DNA of 64,000 nt from Nitrosarchaeum sp. (GTDB lineage Archaea; Thermoproteota; Nitrososphaeria; Nitrososphaerales; Nitrosopumilaceae): assembly GCA_018334095.1 (NCBI GenBank), contig JAGXTE010000058.1, positions 1-64,000 on the forward strand, read 5' to 3'. Numbering within the stretch: position 1 is the first letter of the stretch; every line of letters begins with the position of its first letter. Positions 1 through 8,269 of this stretch are shown one piece after another. The position numbers were made by a program, and so were the translations under genes. Under the pieces are notes generated by a model that was not told where the DNA came from, did not search any database, and saw only the letters and a list, made by a program, of their open reading frames with translations.

Positions 1-378
1 CAATAATTTTGTCAAATGCTCAAATGGCATCTGTTCTCCTCGGTACAGGGAATCATCTTTGCCAATCAACTCATCCTGAATCTTAAACGGTCTTGCATCA
101 ATCATCATAATTTTGTCTTTGCTTATCAAATCATCAAAATCCCAACCAAATGATTTGCAGTCATTTTTTATCTCGTCGATATTTTGTGACATTGTTATGT
201 ATACGCCTGGCTCGTCAAAGTCACGTGCGCCAGAATACAGGAATTGTAATCCAAATGTTGTTTTTCCACTACCTGGTGGGCCTGAAATTATTATTGATCT
301 ATCTTTTTTTAATCCGCCAGAAATTATAGAATCTAGTCCAGGAATACCTGTTTTGACTTTGGAATAAGTTGAATCCAT
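1..378 (-). CDS. KaiC-like RecA-superfamily ATPase, N-terminal part (runs off the window)
   Basis: The minus strand is open from an ATG at 378 to the window edge (126 codons visible). The N terminus has the KaiC signature TGIPGLDSIISGG, then a Walker A loop GPPGSGKTT at about residues 33-41, followed by a region typical of KaiC-type ATPases (LQFLYSG, then GVYITMS). Such proteins in archaea act as signalling or appendage-associated ATPases; which role applies here cannot be told without the missing C terminus. It sits upstream of a TrmB-like regulator in the same direction, with about 80 bases between them. The opposite-strand reading frame over this region is a shadow. Confidence 0.85.
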   Translation of the reverse strand, partial: MDSTYSKVKTGIPGLDSIISGGLKKDRSIIISGPPGSGKTTFGLQFLYSGARDFDEPGVYITMSQNIDEIKNDCKSFGWDFDDLISKDKIMMIDARPFKIQDELIGKDDSLYRGEQMPFEHLTKLL

Positions 379-459
379 ATCTACAAATGGATAGGATTGA
401 ATTTTCTATATAAAGAGAGAGACTAGTTTGATTCTAACAAATAAAATCAATACAAACTA

Positions 460-1308
460 TTACAAATGAATGTTCTTTGAATTTGTCCAAAGAGATTCAA
501 AGAGTAATTTCATTGAATATACTAGAGATTTTGAATTAGTCCACATTGCAAATGGCTCTGTTGTAGAGTTTGCATTTTTGGTAAAGAATAGTAATTCCGA
601 ATCATCTTTTAGAATAAAGCACAGATGATTTTGAATGTCCTTATCTAGTTTTTTGATATTTTTTCTTTCCAGATTATCAAATATGTAGGTGGTTTTATCT
701 GAACATGCACTTAACAATCTAAACTGTTGTTTTGACTTTACAAAGGATTCTAAAAACTCACCATGATATAATTTGATATAATCTTTTTCAGAACCAAGGA
801 TTAAAAATTCATCTTTAAAGTTATCAGTCATTTCAGTAATTTTTGATTGAATTTGATTTGCACCTTGTAGCATTTGGAATTTTTCTTCAACCTCATCATG
901 TAATGAGTCAAAAGTAGGGATATTATCCCATAATTCAGATAATCCTTTTTCCATGTGCTCTAAAGATTTGACTCGTTCTTTTTCAGCGTTTACTAAAATC
1001 CATATTGCTTTGTTTAGTGGAGATGCTGTAAATTGAATCGGATGTTGAAATGTTGCAGAAACAATTCCTTTGTTTTGTAATGCTGATAGCAAATGATATG
1101 TTTCAGTTCTGGGTAATTTAAGTGCCTTGCATACTTCAGGTGCTGTCTTTGCACCATATTTTCCAAGATAAATGAATACCTTACTTTGATTTGATGTCAA
1201 ACCATATTGTAAGAGTTCTGCTTGAACTTTATCAATTGACAATTTGTACTCATACAATTGGGTGTCAGGTGTAGAATCAAATATTGAAGTTTGTGTTTCT
1301 GCTGTCAT
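460..1308 (-). CDS. TrmB-like transcriptional regulator
   Basis: The N-terminal third (about residues 37-92 from the ATG) is a winged helix: LTSNQSKVFIYLGKYG, then a recognition helix around LPRTETYHLLSALQNKG. A short coiled coil and a C-terminal domain of unknown ligand follow. This is the TrmB architecture, in which the C-terminal part senses a small molecule or signal. A paralogue lies at 20603-21562, and both sit beside pilin-like gene clusters. A TTG at 1326 would add six residues; the ATG at 1308 is preferred because the paralogue also begins MT. Two direct copies of GATCGGAT lie about 60-80 bases upstream. The target genes are unknown. Confidence 0.85.
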   Translation of the reverse strand: MTAETQTSIFDSTPDTQLYEYKLSIDKVQAELLQYGLTSNQSKVFIYLGKYGAKTAPEVCKALKLPRTETYHLLSALQNKGIVSATFQHPIQFTASPLNKAIWILVNAEKERVKSLEHMEKGLSELWDNIPTFDSLHDEVEEKFQMLQGANQIQSKITEMTDNFKDEFLILGSEKDYIKLYHGEFLESFVKSKQQFRLLSACSDKTTYIFDNLERKNIKKLDKDIQNHLCFILKDDSELLFFTKNANSTTEPFAMWTNSKSLVYSMKLLFESLWTNSKNIHL

Positions 1309-1369
1309 GTTTTTCTGGATCCTCAATAAGAAAGGACTAGACTATATTGTGGTATAGCTAAGAACTTTT

Positions 1370-1386
1370 GATCGGATCGATCGGAT
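1370..1386. promoter_or_regulatory. Direct repeat GATCGGAT x2 upstream of the TrmB-like gene
   Basis: GATCGGAT occurs twice with a 9-base period (1370-1377 and 1379-1386). It is GC-rich for this genome and lies in the promoter region of the TrmB-like gene, downstream of a TATA-like stretch near 1400. It may be an autoregulatory site; this is inference. Confidence 0.3.
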
Positions 1387-1448
1387 TTCTTACTTTCTTT
1401 ATATAGGAAATTATTATAAAACAAGTGATTTTTCATCATAATTGTTCA

Positions 1449-2075
1449 CTATATGCCTATTTTTAGTAAATTTTCTTGCGAAATTGCATTTCCAGAATAG
1501 ATCGATTTGAAGGAAAAATTCTTCCTAATATCATTTGATTTGATAAATGATATCTGGAGTGGACCGCTTGAGCCTAGAAAAACAATACAGGCCATATCTT
1601 CTTTGAGGCCTTTTTCCATGATGTTTTTTAATGCAGATAATGTTCTTTCCAGATTTTCTTGTTTTGACTTTAATTCATCAATTGCCTTAAAATATAATTC
1701 GAGTTCTCCTTTTAGTCCAATTCCATTGTATATCATAATTTGATCAAGATTGTACCAATTTGGGCTATCTTTTTTAGATGATTTTTTTGGTTTTTCCTGA
1801 GTTTTTTTATCTGGAGTTTTTTTATTGTTTTTAGAATCATTTTTAGAATCAGTTGGCTTATCATCAGATTTCTTTTTATCAGTTGGAGTACCTTCTAATT
1901 TTGACTTTAATTCTAAAAATTCAGGATCATCTTTTGAAAGTTCTTCATTTGTTCTAATTTTTTCACCCAAAATATTAGAATATTCAGTTATGATTTGTTC
2001 TACTTCTTCTATCTCTTTTTCAAGATTTGATTTTAGAGCGTTAACTGTCTTGTATTTTCTAATCAGTTTATACAA
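1449..2075 (-). CDS. Hypothetical coiled-coil protein with charged linker
   Basis: 208 residues starting at TTG 2075, overlapping the upstream gene by 8 bases, so translation is probably coupled. The first 65 residues are a predicted helical coiled coil. Residues 65-105 are a low-complexity linker of K, D, S, N, P and T. The C-terminal half again looks helical (WYNLDQIMIYNGIGLKGELE and onward) and ends in a short beta-rich stretch. There is no signal peptide or membrane segment, so it is likely cytosolic. It is the last gene of the minus-strand arm of the pilin-like/MoxR locus. I do not recognise the family. Confidence 0.75.
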   Translation of the reverse strand: MYKLIRKYKTVNALKSNLEKEIEEVEQIITEYSNILGEKIRTNEELSKDDPEFLELKSKLEGTPTDKKKSDDKPTDSKNDSKNNKKTPDKKTQEKPKKSSKKDSPNWYNLDQIMIYNGIGLKGELELYFKAIDELKSKQENLERTLSALKNIMEKGLKEDMACIVFLGSSGPLQISFIKSNDIRKNFSFKSIYSGNAISQENLLKIGI

Positions 2076-2631
2076 CGTTTTCAGTGTTCTCCGTTGAAGG
2101 TAGCATATTTGGCAGGTTTTCTTTTAGTTGAGAAAGTGTGTTTAATTGTTTTGTAGCTGTTCTTAAGAAAGTAATTTTTTCTGTAAGATATGCTTTTTGT
2201 GTTTGAATCAATCCAATTAACTGTGGAGTAACATATTCAATTATTTGTGTGATTGTTTCAGGTGGATAATCTGAAAACTTTTTAGTTTCTGTTTTACCAT
2301 TTGATAACTTTATGATTAAATCCAAATTAGGTAACAAAACAATGTTGCTATCTGATGGAAGATTAAATATTTGAGGGTGAACATTTACTGAAAAACTTAG
2401 AAATTCTGTAATTATTTTTAATGCATTATGCAAGTCATCTATAATGTTTGTTTTTTGATCTTCCAGTTCATAGATTTGCATTGACTCTTCAATCAAGGTA
2501 TTTAGCTGAGCCAACGTACTTGCTCCAGATGCAATAGGATCAGGATTAGATACGGATGCAGTTAGTACAGAGGAATTTTGCTCAACATCTACTGTGGGAT
2601 TATTAGAATCAGTAGATTCGGCAGACTGCAT
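2068..2631 (-). CDS. Hypothetical helical protein of the pilin-like/MoxR locus
   Basis: 187 residues from an ATG at 2631. The first 40 residues are acidic, low in complexity and probably disordered. The remainder alternates helices with a central strand-rich patch (NIVLLPNLDLIIKLSNGKTE). There is no export signal. The 3' end overlaps the next gene by 8 bases. The 192 bases upstream (2632-2823) separate it from the large surface gene, so it may have its own promoter. Family not recognised. An adaptor or chaperone role for the neighbouring surface proteins is possible but unproven. Confidence 0.75.
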   Translation of the reverse strand: MQSAESTDSNNPTVDVEQNSSVLTASVSNPDPIASGASTLAQLNTLIEESMQIYELEDQKTNIIDDLHNALKIITEFLSFSVNVHPQIFNLPSDSNIVLLPNLDLIIKLSNGKTETKKFSDYPPETITQIIEYVTPQLIGLIQTQKAYLTEKITFLRTATKQLNTLSQLKENLPNMLPSTENTENVV

Positions 2632-2823
2632 ATGCCTTCTTGTAGGTGAAAATTACATTAAAAGTTGTATGTATTCTAATGTTACAGAACTATTATTCAG
2701 GCTCAGATATTTGTTATGTTCTATCTTAAACGTCTAAAATACCTTCAAATTTCTCACTCATTTGATATAACATAATTCAAAAACTACTGTAAAAGATAAG
2801 AATAACCAAGTGTTTGATTGATG

Positions 2824-5800
2824 TTAATCAAATACGTCAACTCTGCCAACATCTATTTGCCTTAGAAAAGACTTTCCAGTTTCATCATATCCATTAATAA
2901 AAACATACAAATGATATGTTCCTGCTTGAATCACATTACCCTGAGCATCATTTTGATCTGGTCTGTCTTGAATCTCCCAGAAATACAGATATGCAAGATT
3001 ATCAACTGGAATAAATAGACTATCTCGATCTTCATCAACCATGTAAGCTGCATTGGAACCACCAATACGACATTTGTTATTACCAGTATCCGAATGCAGA
3101 ATTGCAGGCATGGTAGAATTAACAGAGCATAAAAGTCCAGCATATGATGGACCAGAACTTAAATTTTCAAATACAGCTCTAGTTCCCTGATATTGAAACC
3201 AACTGCCTTGAGGACCGCTATTATAAGCAATAATCAATAAAATGTTGTCATTATCATATGTATAGTATGACGCAAATTCAGTTAGTGGTTCTGGAACTTG
3301 AATAAATGAGGCAAATGGACTAGAAGTCATAGAATTATCATCAATTCTCAAAAATGGATCCAATCCATTCTTAAAATTAATTGTAAAATTTAATCGCTGA
3401 CCTGGATCTAGAGTAACTTCTGGGATACTTAGATTTGTGAAATTCATATGTCTCCAAAGTCCATCATCGCCATATTCATTAGAAAGAGGGATATCTTTAG
3501 CATCTCCAAACGCTATTGCGTGATCTGTTGACTGAACGATAGGTGGTTCTATGTTTACTCCAGATTGAGTTGTTTTGTATATACTAAAATCAACTAAAGA
3601 CGAAGTAAGTCCATATCGAGCATTATAGAAGTCAGATATCACAGATGATGATGTTGGTGATTCGCCTAGACCCAAATCATTCCAATGAAAGACTTGATCA
3701 ATATCACCAATAAAATAATCATCTATACCGTCATACCCAATGTGGATTTTTTCATTGCCATCTTTAACATCAATATCATTACTACCACCGGTTGTGGAAT
3801 CCGTATCTACGGGAGTGGTATTCCCATCTATGTATAATTTACAGCTTCGATCACCATCCCTCACAGCGATGATTTGATGCCACAAATTATCATCATAATC
3901 CAATGGACTCATACATTTTACTAGATGAGAACCATCCGTATCAAAATCAAAAACTACTCTTCCTTCGTTTCCGGATGTTCCATCTCCAAGGGAGATTCGA
4001 TAATAATCCTTGTTAGGATCAGCCTCGCCATCTTCAACATAAAATAATGTTGATCTTAATGCGGATAAATTATTAGCCCTAAACCAAACAGAGGTGGTAG
4101 AAGGCGCTCTATCGATATCTTGATTACTATTATCTGCAACATTCAGACTGTCAAAACAGTCATTACCATCAAACTCATAATGAGGCGAATTATCAGGTCC
4201 ATCAGTTGAAACAAAAAGTGGCGCATTTTGTCCACTATCACCAAGAGAAAAAACAGCTATCACAGCTGTATTTACTCTAGAAGTAGTCCAACTTGCAGTG
4301 CTTTCTTTAGGACCTTGTACACTGTCGGTTTTAAAACCTGAATCCAAGTCCATATTATTAACATTATAATTAATATTATTTCCAATACCATTTGTCCACG
4401 AACCAAATGTGTTTGAATCTCGTGTCAATAAAGCTGTAACTATTAAATTATTTGCAGTCGATGTTGATGCAGTAGCACCAGTAGTGCGAGATGTTCCAGA
4501 GCTGGATCCAGAGTTACTACTAGATGAAACATCATATGTAAAAGAGCCTCCTTGAGATACAGAAAATTCCTGAATCATTAGATTAGTAGTTGTTGCACCA
4601 TTATCCCATCTACTTGTAACTACTGTTGGTTCACTTGCACCTGCTATTTTATACCACATTGCCATTCCTCTTTGAGTGGAGCTTGTATAGTAATAATTCT
4701 GAACTATCTTTGTCCATCCATCTGAAGTTGTCGAACCAACATTGACATATTCTCCATTGATTGCAGCATTAGTACTGCCAGAACTACCTGTTCGGGTAAC
4801 AGATGTTGCGATCAAAAGATTTCCTACTGTTGGAGTTGGGCTAAATGTTGCAGTTGCTGTTGGATTAGAATTGCCTGTCTGGTATTGAACTCTGTTGGAT
4901 GACGCTGGTCCGTCATTACACCTATCAAGCGGATTATTGTTACCGCTAGAATCAGGTTCAGTATCAAGATTATCATTTAGATGATATATTGAATCTACTT
5001 GACTATTTCCAGTAAGAACTAAGGAATCAGGTAAGTATTGATGATGATATCTAATGGATGCCGTCCAAGTTCCGGTTGGAATTGTAATTGATTCAGAAGA
5101 ATTTTGAAGAAAAAAGTTTGGAATTTCATTGCTTAGATTAATGTAATCACCGCCAATATCTGCAGTGGTAGGAGACATTTGATAGGAAGTATCAGGAGTG
5201 TCAAAAGTTTCATCATGTAAAATCAATATACCCTTTGCACCTTGTCCTTCATTAAGTCCCAAAGATGTAAGAGCTGTACCAGATTCAAGTGATGATACTA
5301 CATCCCGGACATAAACAGATGATTGAGCTGTATTTCCAGGAAGCCCATTTGAAAGAGAATTAGCGAATGTTATTTGATCTGCGTTAGAACCGCTAATCGT
5401 ATATACCCAAGAAAAAGTAGCACTCTCTCCAGATTTAAGAATGGGATAATATGCAGGAGTGGGTCCAGATACCCAGTCTGCAGTACATGTAGGGGAACAC
5501 AAAGAGTCATCTATAACAGGAAATGTAGTTGGTGTCAAATTCAAAATGGGAGCTTTGTTTGTAGAATTATTTACAACAGTCATCACTATTGTAGCATCAA
5601 AAGTAGTTGGAACTGTTTTAGGATATATGTCCGCAGTTAAATAAAGAGGAGTAAAGTCAACAGAATTAATTAAGGATGTTTGTATTGTACCTCTGCTTGA
5701 AATAGTCTTTAATTTGTAACCAGTTGTAGGATTCATATCAAAATCAATCACGTTTTTTAGATCAAAACTGTAACCTGGTGCAATTGTTTTAGAAATATCA

Positions 5801-6099
5801 AATTTTTTAGTGGTATCCGGAGAACCAACTTCTTCAATCCAAATTGATTTTATTTCCAAAGGAACTTGACCTGTATTTGATATAACACCGTCTAGTTTGA
5901 GAGTAGGAGTAATGTTAACAGATGTTATTTCAAATGCCTCACTTTGTTTGTCTTTCTGCCTTTTTTCCTCAGTAACTAATGACTCAGAAAAATTTCCAAG
6001 TACATTCATGCTGTATGTGACATATGAAAGTGCACCAATAACTATTGCAACAAGAAATACGGTTCCAACTATTGCACTTAGACCTCTATGGGTTCTCAT
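2824..6099 (-). CDS. Giant pilin-like surface protein with split LamG domain
   Basis: 1091 residues. The N terminus is MRTHRGLSAIVGTVF followed by a hydrophobic helix to about residue 36, the pattern of an archaeal prepilin-type signal with likely cleavage after RG. Residues 50-150 are beta-rich and resemble archaeal pilin head domains. A LamG/concanavalin-like domain begins near residue 365 (YHLNDN, then DSSGNNN), is interrupted by about 235 residues of Ser/Thr-rich beta repeat (400-635), and resumes at HYEFDGND to about 830. A C-terminal region of 250 residues follows. Upstream gene overlap is ATGA (4 bases). A pilus-tip adhesin or glycan-binding surface protein is the likely role. The only pilus motor and peptidase genes in the window are at 21-28 kb. 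Confidence 0.85.
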   Translation of the reverse strand: MRTHRGLSAIVGTVFLVAIVIGALSYVTYSMNVLGNFSESLVTEEKRQKDKQSEAFEITSVNITPTLKLDGVISNTGQVPLEIKSIWIEEVGSPDTTKKFDISKTIAPGYSFDLKNVIDFDMNPTTGYKLKTISSRGTIQTSLINSVDFTPLYLTADIYPKTVPTTFDATIVMTVVNNSTNKAPILNLTPTTFPVIDDSLCSPTCTADWVSGPTPAYYPILKSGESATFSWVYTISGSNADQITFANSLSNGLPGNTAQSSVYVRDVVSSLESGTALTSLGLNEGQGAKGILILHDETFDTPDTSYQMSPTTADIGGDYINLSNEIPNFFLQNSSESITIPTGTWTASIRYHHQYLPDSLVLTGNSQVDSIYHLNDNLDTEPDSSGNNNPLDRCNDGPASSNRVQYQTGNSNPTATATFSPTPTVGNLLIATSVTRTGSSGSTNAAINGEYVNVGSTTSDGWTKIVQNYYYTSSTQRGMAMWYKIAGASEPTVVTSRWDNGATTTNLMIQEFSVSQGGSFTYDVSSSSNSGSSSGTSRTTGATASTSTANNLIVTALLTRDSNTFGSWTNGIGNNINYNVNNMDLDSGFKTDSVQGPKESTASWTTSRVNTAVIAVFSLGDSGQNAPLFVSTDGPDNSPHYEFDGNDCFDSLNVADNSNQDIDRAPSTTSVWFRANNLSALRSTLFYVEDGEADPNKDYYRISLGDGTSGNEGRVVFDFDTDGSHLVKCMSPLDYDDNLWHQIIAVRDGDRSCKLYIDGNTTPVDTDSTTGGSNDIDVKDGNEKIHIGYDGIDDYFIGDIDQVFHWNDLGLGESPTSSSVISDFYNARYGLTSSLVDFSIYKTTQSGVNIEPPIVQSTDHAIAFGDAKDIPLSNEYGDDGLWRHMNFTNLSIPEVTLDPGQRLNFTINFKNGLDPFLRIDDNSMTSSPFASFIQVPEPLTEFASYYTYDNDNILLIIAYNSGPQGSWFQYQGTRAVFENLSSGPSYAGLLCSVNSTMPAILHSDTGNNKCRIGGSNAAYMVDEDRDSLFIPVDNLAYLYFWEIQDRPDQNDAQGNVIQAGTYHLYVFINGYDETGKSFLRQIDVGRVDVFD

Positions 6100-6581
6100 G
6101 GATATATCACCTGAGTGGTAAATTGATTGCCTCTTTCTGTAAATACGACGACGTTGATTTTATCTCCAGAATTAATTGGAAAAGAGTATGTAGCATTTGA
6201 TGAAAAAGTACCAAACGGTACAATTCCACCATCGGTATAGTAAAAATATTGCAAGTCTAATAATGTAGTTCCATTAACAAATTTCATCTCAGTTACATTT
6301 AACCCCAAAGTTCCTACATTAGTCATGGTGACGTTTATGCAATTTCCAGGACATGTTGTTGAGAACCAAATATTATCAAATATAAGATCCTCATTTATTT
6401 TGTTTATTTCAGTATTAAATAATTCATCTATTGCTTGTTTTTGTATAGCCAAATTAGTATTTGACCATCCCAACATTGCAACTCCCATAATACTTACGGC
6501 AGATAAAAGGATAGCACTAGTAACAACATTTGCTATAGCACGTCTATTAATTAAACAACGTTGTAAGTTGTTTCTATTCAT
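6096..6581 (-). CDS. Small pilin-like protein
   Basis: 161 residues. After a basic N-terminal segment, RRAIANVV starts a hydrophobic helix (about residues 15-40), an archaeal prepilin-type signal with likely cleavage before IANVV. The rest is a compact beta-rich domain with a short disulphide candidate (CPGNC) and the TNVGTLGLNV pattern seen in archaeal pilins. It is translationally coupled (4-base ATGA overlap) to the giant surface protein, suggesting that the two are partners, for example minor pilin and adhesin. It is a divergent member, not a close copy of the tandem pilins at 28-29 kb. Confidence 0.85.
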   Translation of the reverse strand: MNRNNLQRCLINRRAIANVVTSAILLSAVSIMGVAMLGWSNTNLAIQKQAIDELFNTEINKINEDLIFDNIWFSTTCPGNCINVTMTNVGTLGLNVTEMKFVNGTTLLDLQYFYYTDGGIVPFGTFSSNATYSFPINSGDKINVVVFTERGNQFTTQVIYP

Positions 6582-6639
6582 TTTTTCTCCTTGAATATAG
6601 TTCTAGTTTGCACTATTGGCAGTATTAATAAAATCATAA

Positions 6640-7143
6640 TTACACATTAGGTTGAGTAATATCCGGATTTTCTAATTCAGCATCAACAGTCATTTCAGGA
6701 CTTGCATTCTCGTCTGAAATATTTACTGGGGTATTTTCAATTACGTTGTTAGTTTCAGGATTGGTTTCAGATTCAATGTTACCGGCACCCATTCCACCAA
6801 TTTGTATTGGAGGACATGATACATTGAGACTTTTTGAAAGCAAGAAAAATGTTGGAAATAATTCTTGATAAATTGCAGATAGTATTTTTGGAACATCATT
6901 TTCATCTTTACTAAGGATATCGTCAAGTTCTTTTGAATCACCAGATATTTTGGTAACGCCTTCAATAGCCAGACGGACGTTTTTTGGATTAGATAGAATT
7001 GTAAATCCATATTTAAAGACAGAATGAGTTTCGGTATTTTCAACCTCATCTATTGATGCTTCAACATCATATTTATGAAAAACCGTATTTTTAGGATCAT
7101 TTTTACTCATGGAAATAGAGTTTAGATCTACATTTATGTTCAA
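6640..7143 (-). CDS. Small acidic protein, possibly SecB-like
   Basis: 167 residues from TTG 7143; an ATG at 7110 is an alternative. Residues 1-115 are beta-rich then helical, ending in LFPTFFLLSKSLNVSCPPIQI. This spacing resembles the end of SecB-type export chaperones, where LFP is followed by a helix and a P-rich strand. The last 50 residues are acidic and disordered. No signal peptide. It is the first gene of the minus-strand arm and faces the MoxR gene across a 93-base divergent promoter. An export-chaperone role for the surface proteins is a structural guess from a weak pattern; the gene itself is solid. Confidence 0.7.
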   Translation of the reverse strand: MNINVDLNSISMSKNDPKNTVFHKYDVEASIDEVENTETHSVFKYGFTILSNPKNVRLAIEGVTKISGDSKELDDILSKDENDVPKILSAIYQELFPTFFLLSKSLNVSCPPIQIGGMGAGNIESETNPETNNVIENTPVNISDENASPEMTVDAELENPDITQPNV

Positions 7144-7177
7144 TTTAATAAATAAAGCCTCCAGAATTCATTAAACA

Positions 7178-7204
7178 ATGTGTATGTAATATTGACACAC
7201 ACAT
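7178..7204. promoter_or_regulatory. Imperfect inverted repeat in the divergent SecB-like/MoxR promoter
   Basis: Arms ATGTGTATGT (7178-7187) and ACACACACAT (7195-7204) pair at nine of ten positions around AATATTG. The repeat lies between the two divergent genes, so a bound regulator could control both arms. Downstream, TAATTTAA at 7221-7228 is a plausible TATA box for the MoxR gene. Confidence 0.35.
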
Positions 7205-7242
7205 AAGAGCATTAACCGTGTAATTTAAGAGATATTGTGCCT

Positions 7243-8265
7243 ATGGAGCAAAAAAGAATCATATCCTCAGTGAATCATTCCAAGGTAAATACGGACAAAG
7301 TTAACCTATCAGTATCAATTTCTAAGATAAAAAAAGACACTCACAAATTATCAAAAATGTATGATTTTAAAAAATACATGGATTCCTCAGACATGATATT
7401 TCCACCAGAGATGGACGATATGATACCAAAAGACACTCCTCCGTATTTAGATAATGGTGAGCATTATGTAGAGAGAATTGGAAGAGCGTTAAAATTTTTC
7501 AAGCAGTGTGCATTAATTGGACCCAGTGGAACTGGAAAAACACATATCGTATATTTAGTAGCTGAATTAGCTGGACTTCCAATGTGGGAAATTAACTGTG
7601 GTTTAGCAACATCTGTTTTTGATCTTTTTGGAAGATATGTCGGATTAGGAAAAGAAAACTGGATTGACGGATTAATTACAGGATGGTGTAGAAAAGGCGG
7701 AATATTATATCTTGATGAGGCAAACATGATGAAGCAAGACGTTGCAACAAAATTGAACCCTTTGTTGGATCAAAGAGGGCACATGGTACTTACAGAAAAA
7801 GATAGTGAAATTATTCACAGACACAAACATGCGTATATGATAATTAGTATGAACCCAGTATCATCAGAATTTGCAGGTACAAAACCAATCAACGCAGCTA
7901 TGAGAAGGAGAATGAGTGTATGGTTGAATTTCGATTACATGAGTGTAGGAGATAACATAGATGAAAAAGAATTCAAGATGGTTTCTGAGAGAGGAGGTAT
8001 ATCTTTAGAAGATGCAGAAATAATTGTAAGGATTGGTGCTAAATTAAGGCAAGAATACAAGATGGGTGATCTTCCTTACGGTCCATCAGTAGGAGATTTA
8101 GTTAATTGGGCAAAGATTTGTTCAGATGGAGTTGATATTCCAACTGGCGGAGATGAAACTTTGGTTCCAATGACTAGTGATGACCCAGAGGTACAAGACG
8201 AGGTAAGACAAATAATTAAAAAAGTAATCGAAAGCAAAGTAGCACAACGAAATCGCAAAGTGTGA
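7243..8265 (+). CDS. MoxR/CbbQ-type AAA+ ATPase
   Basis: 340 residues from ATG 7243 (a GTG at 7237 adds two). Walker A is GPSGTGKT at about 93-100, Walker B is ILYLDE at about 154-159, sensor 1 is the Asn in IISMNPV, and an arginine-rich segment AAMRRRMS supplies candidate arginine fingers. The order matches MoxR/CbbQ/NorQ AAA+ proteins, which work with VWA-domain partners to remodel or load cofactors into target proteins. The VWA partner starts 4 bases downstream. The nearest candidate targets are the divergent pilin-like surface proteins; that link is inference from context. Confidence 0.93.
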   Translation: MEQKRIISSVNHSKVNTDKVNLSVSISKIKKDTHKLSKMYDFKKYMDSSDMIFPPEMDDMIPKDTPPYLDNGEHYVERIGRALKFFKQCALIGPSGTGKTHIVYLVAELAGLPMWEINCGLATSVFDLFGRYVGLGKENWIDGLITGWCRKGGILYLDEANMMKQDVATKLNPLLDQRGHMVLTEKDSEIIHRHKHAYMIISMNPVSSEFAGTKPINAAMRRRMSVWLNFDYMSVGDNIDEKEFKMVSERGGISLEDAEIIVRIGAKLRQEYKMGDLPYGPSVGDLVNWAKICSDGVDIPTGGDETLVPMTSDDPEVQDEVRQIIKKVIESKVAQRNRKV

Positions 8266-8269
8266 TTAA

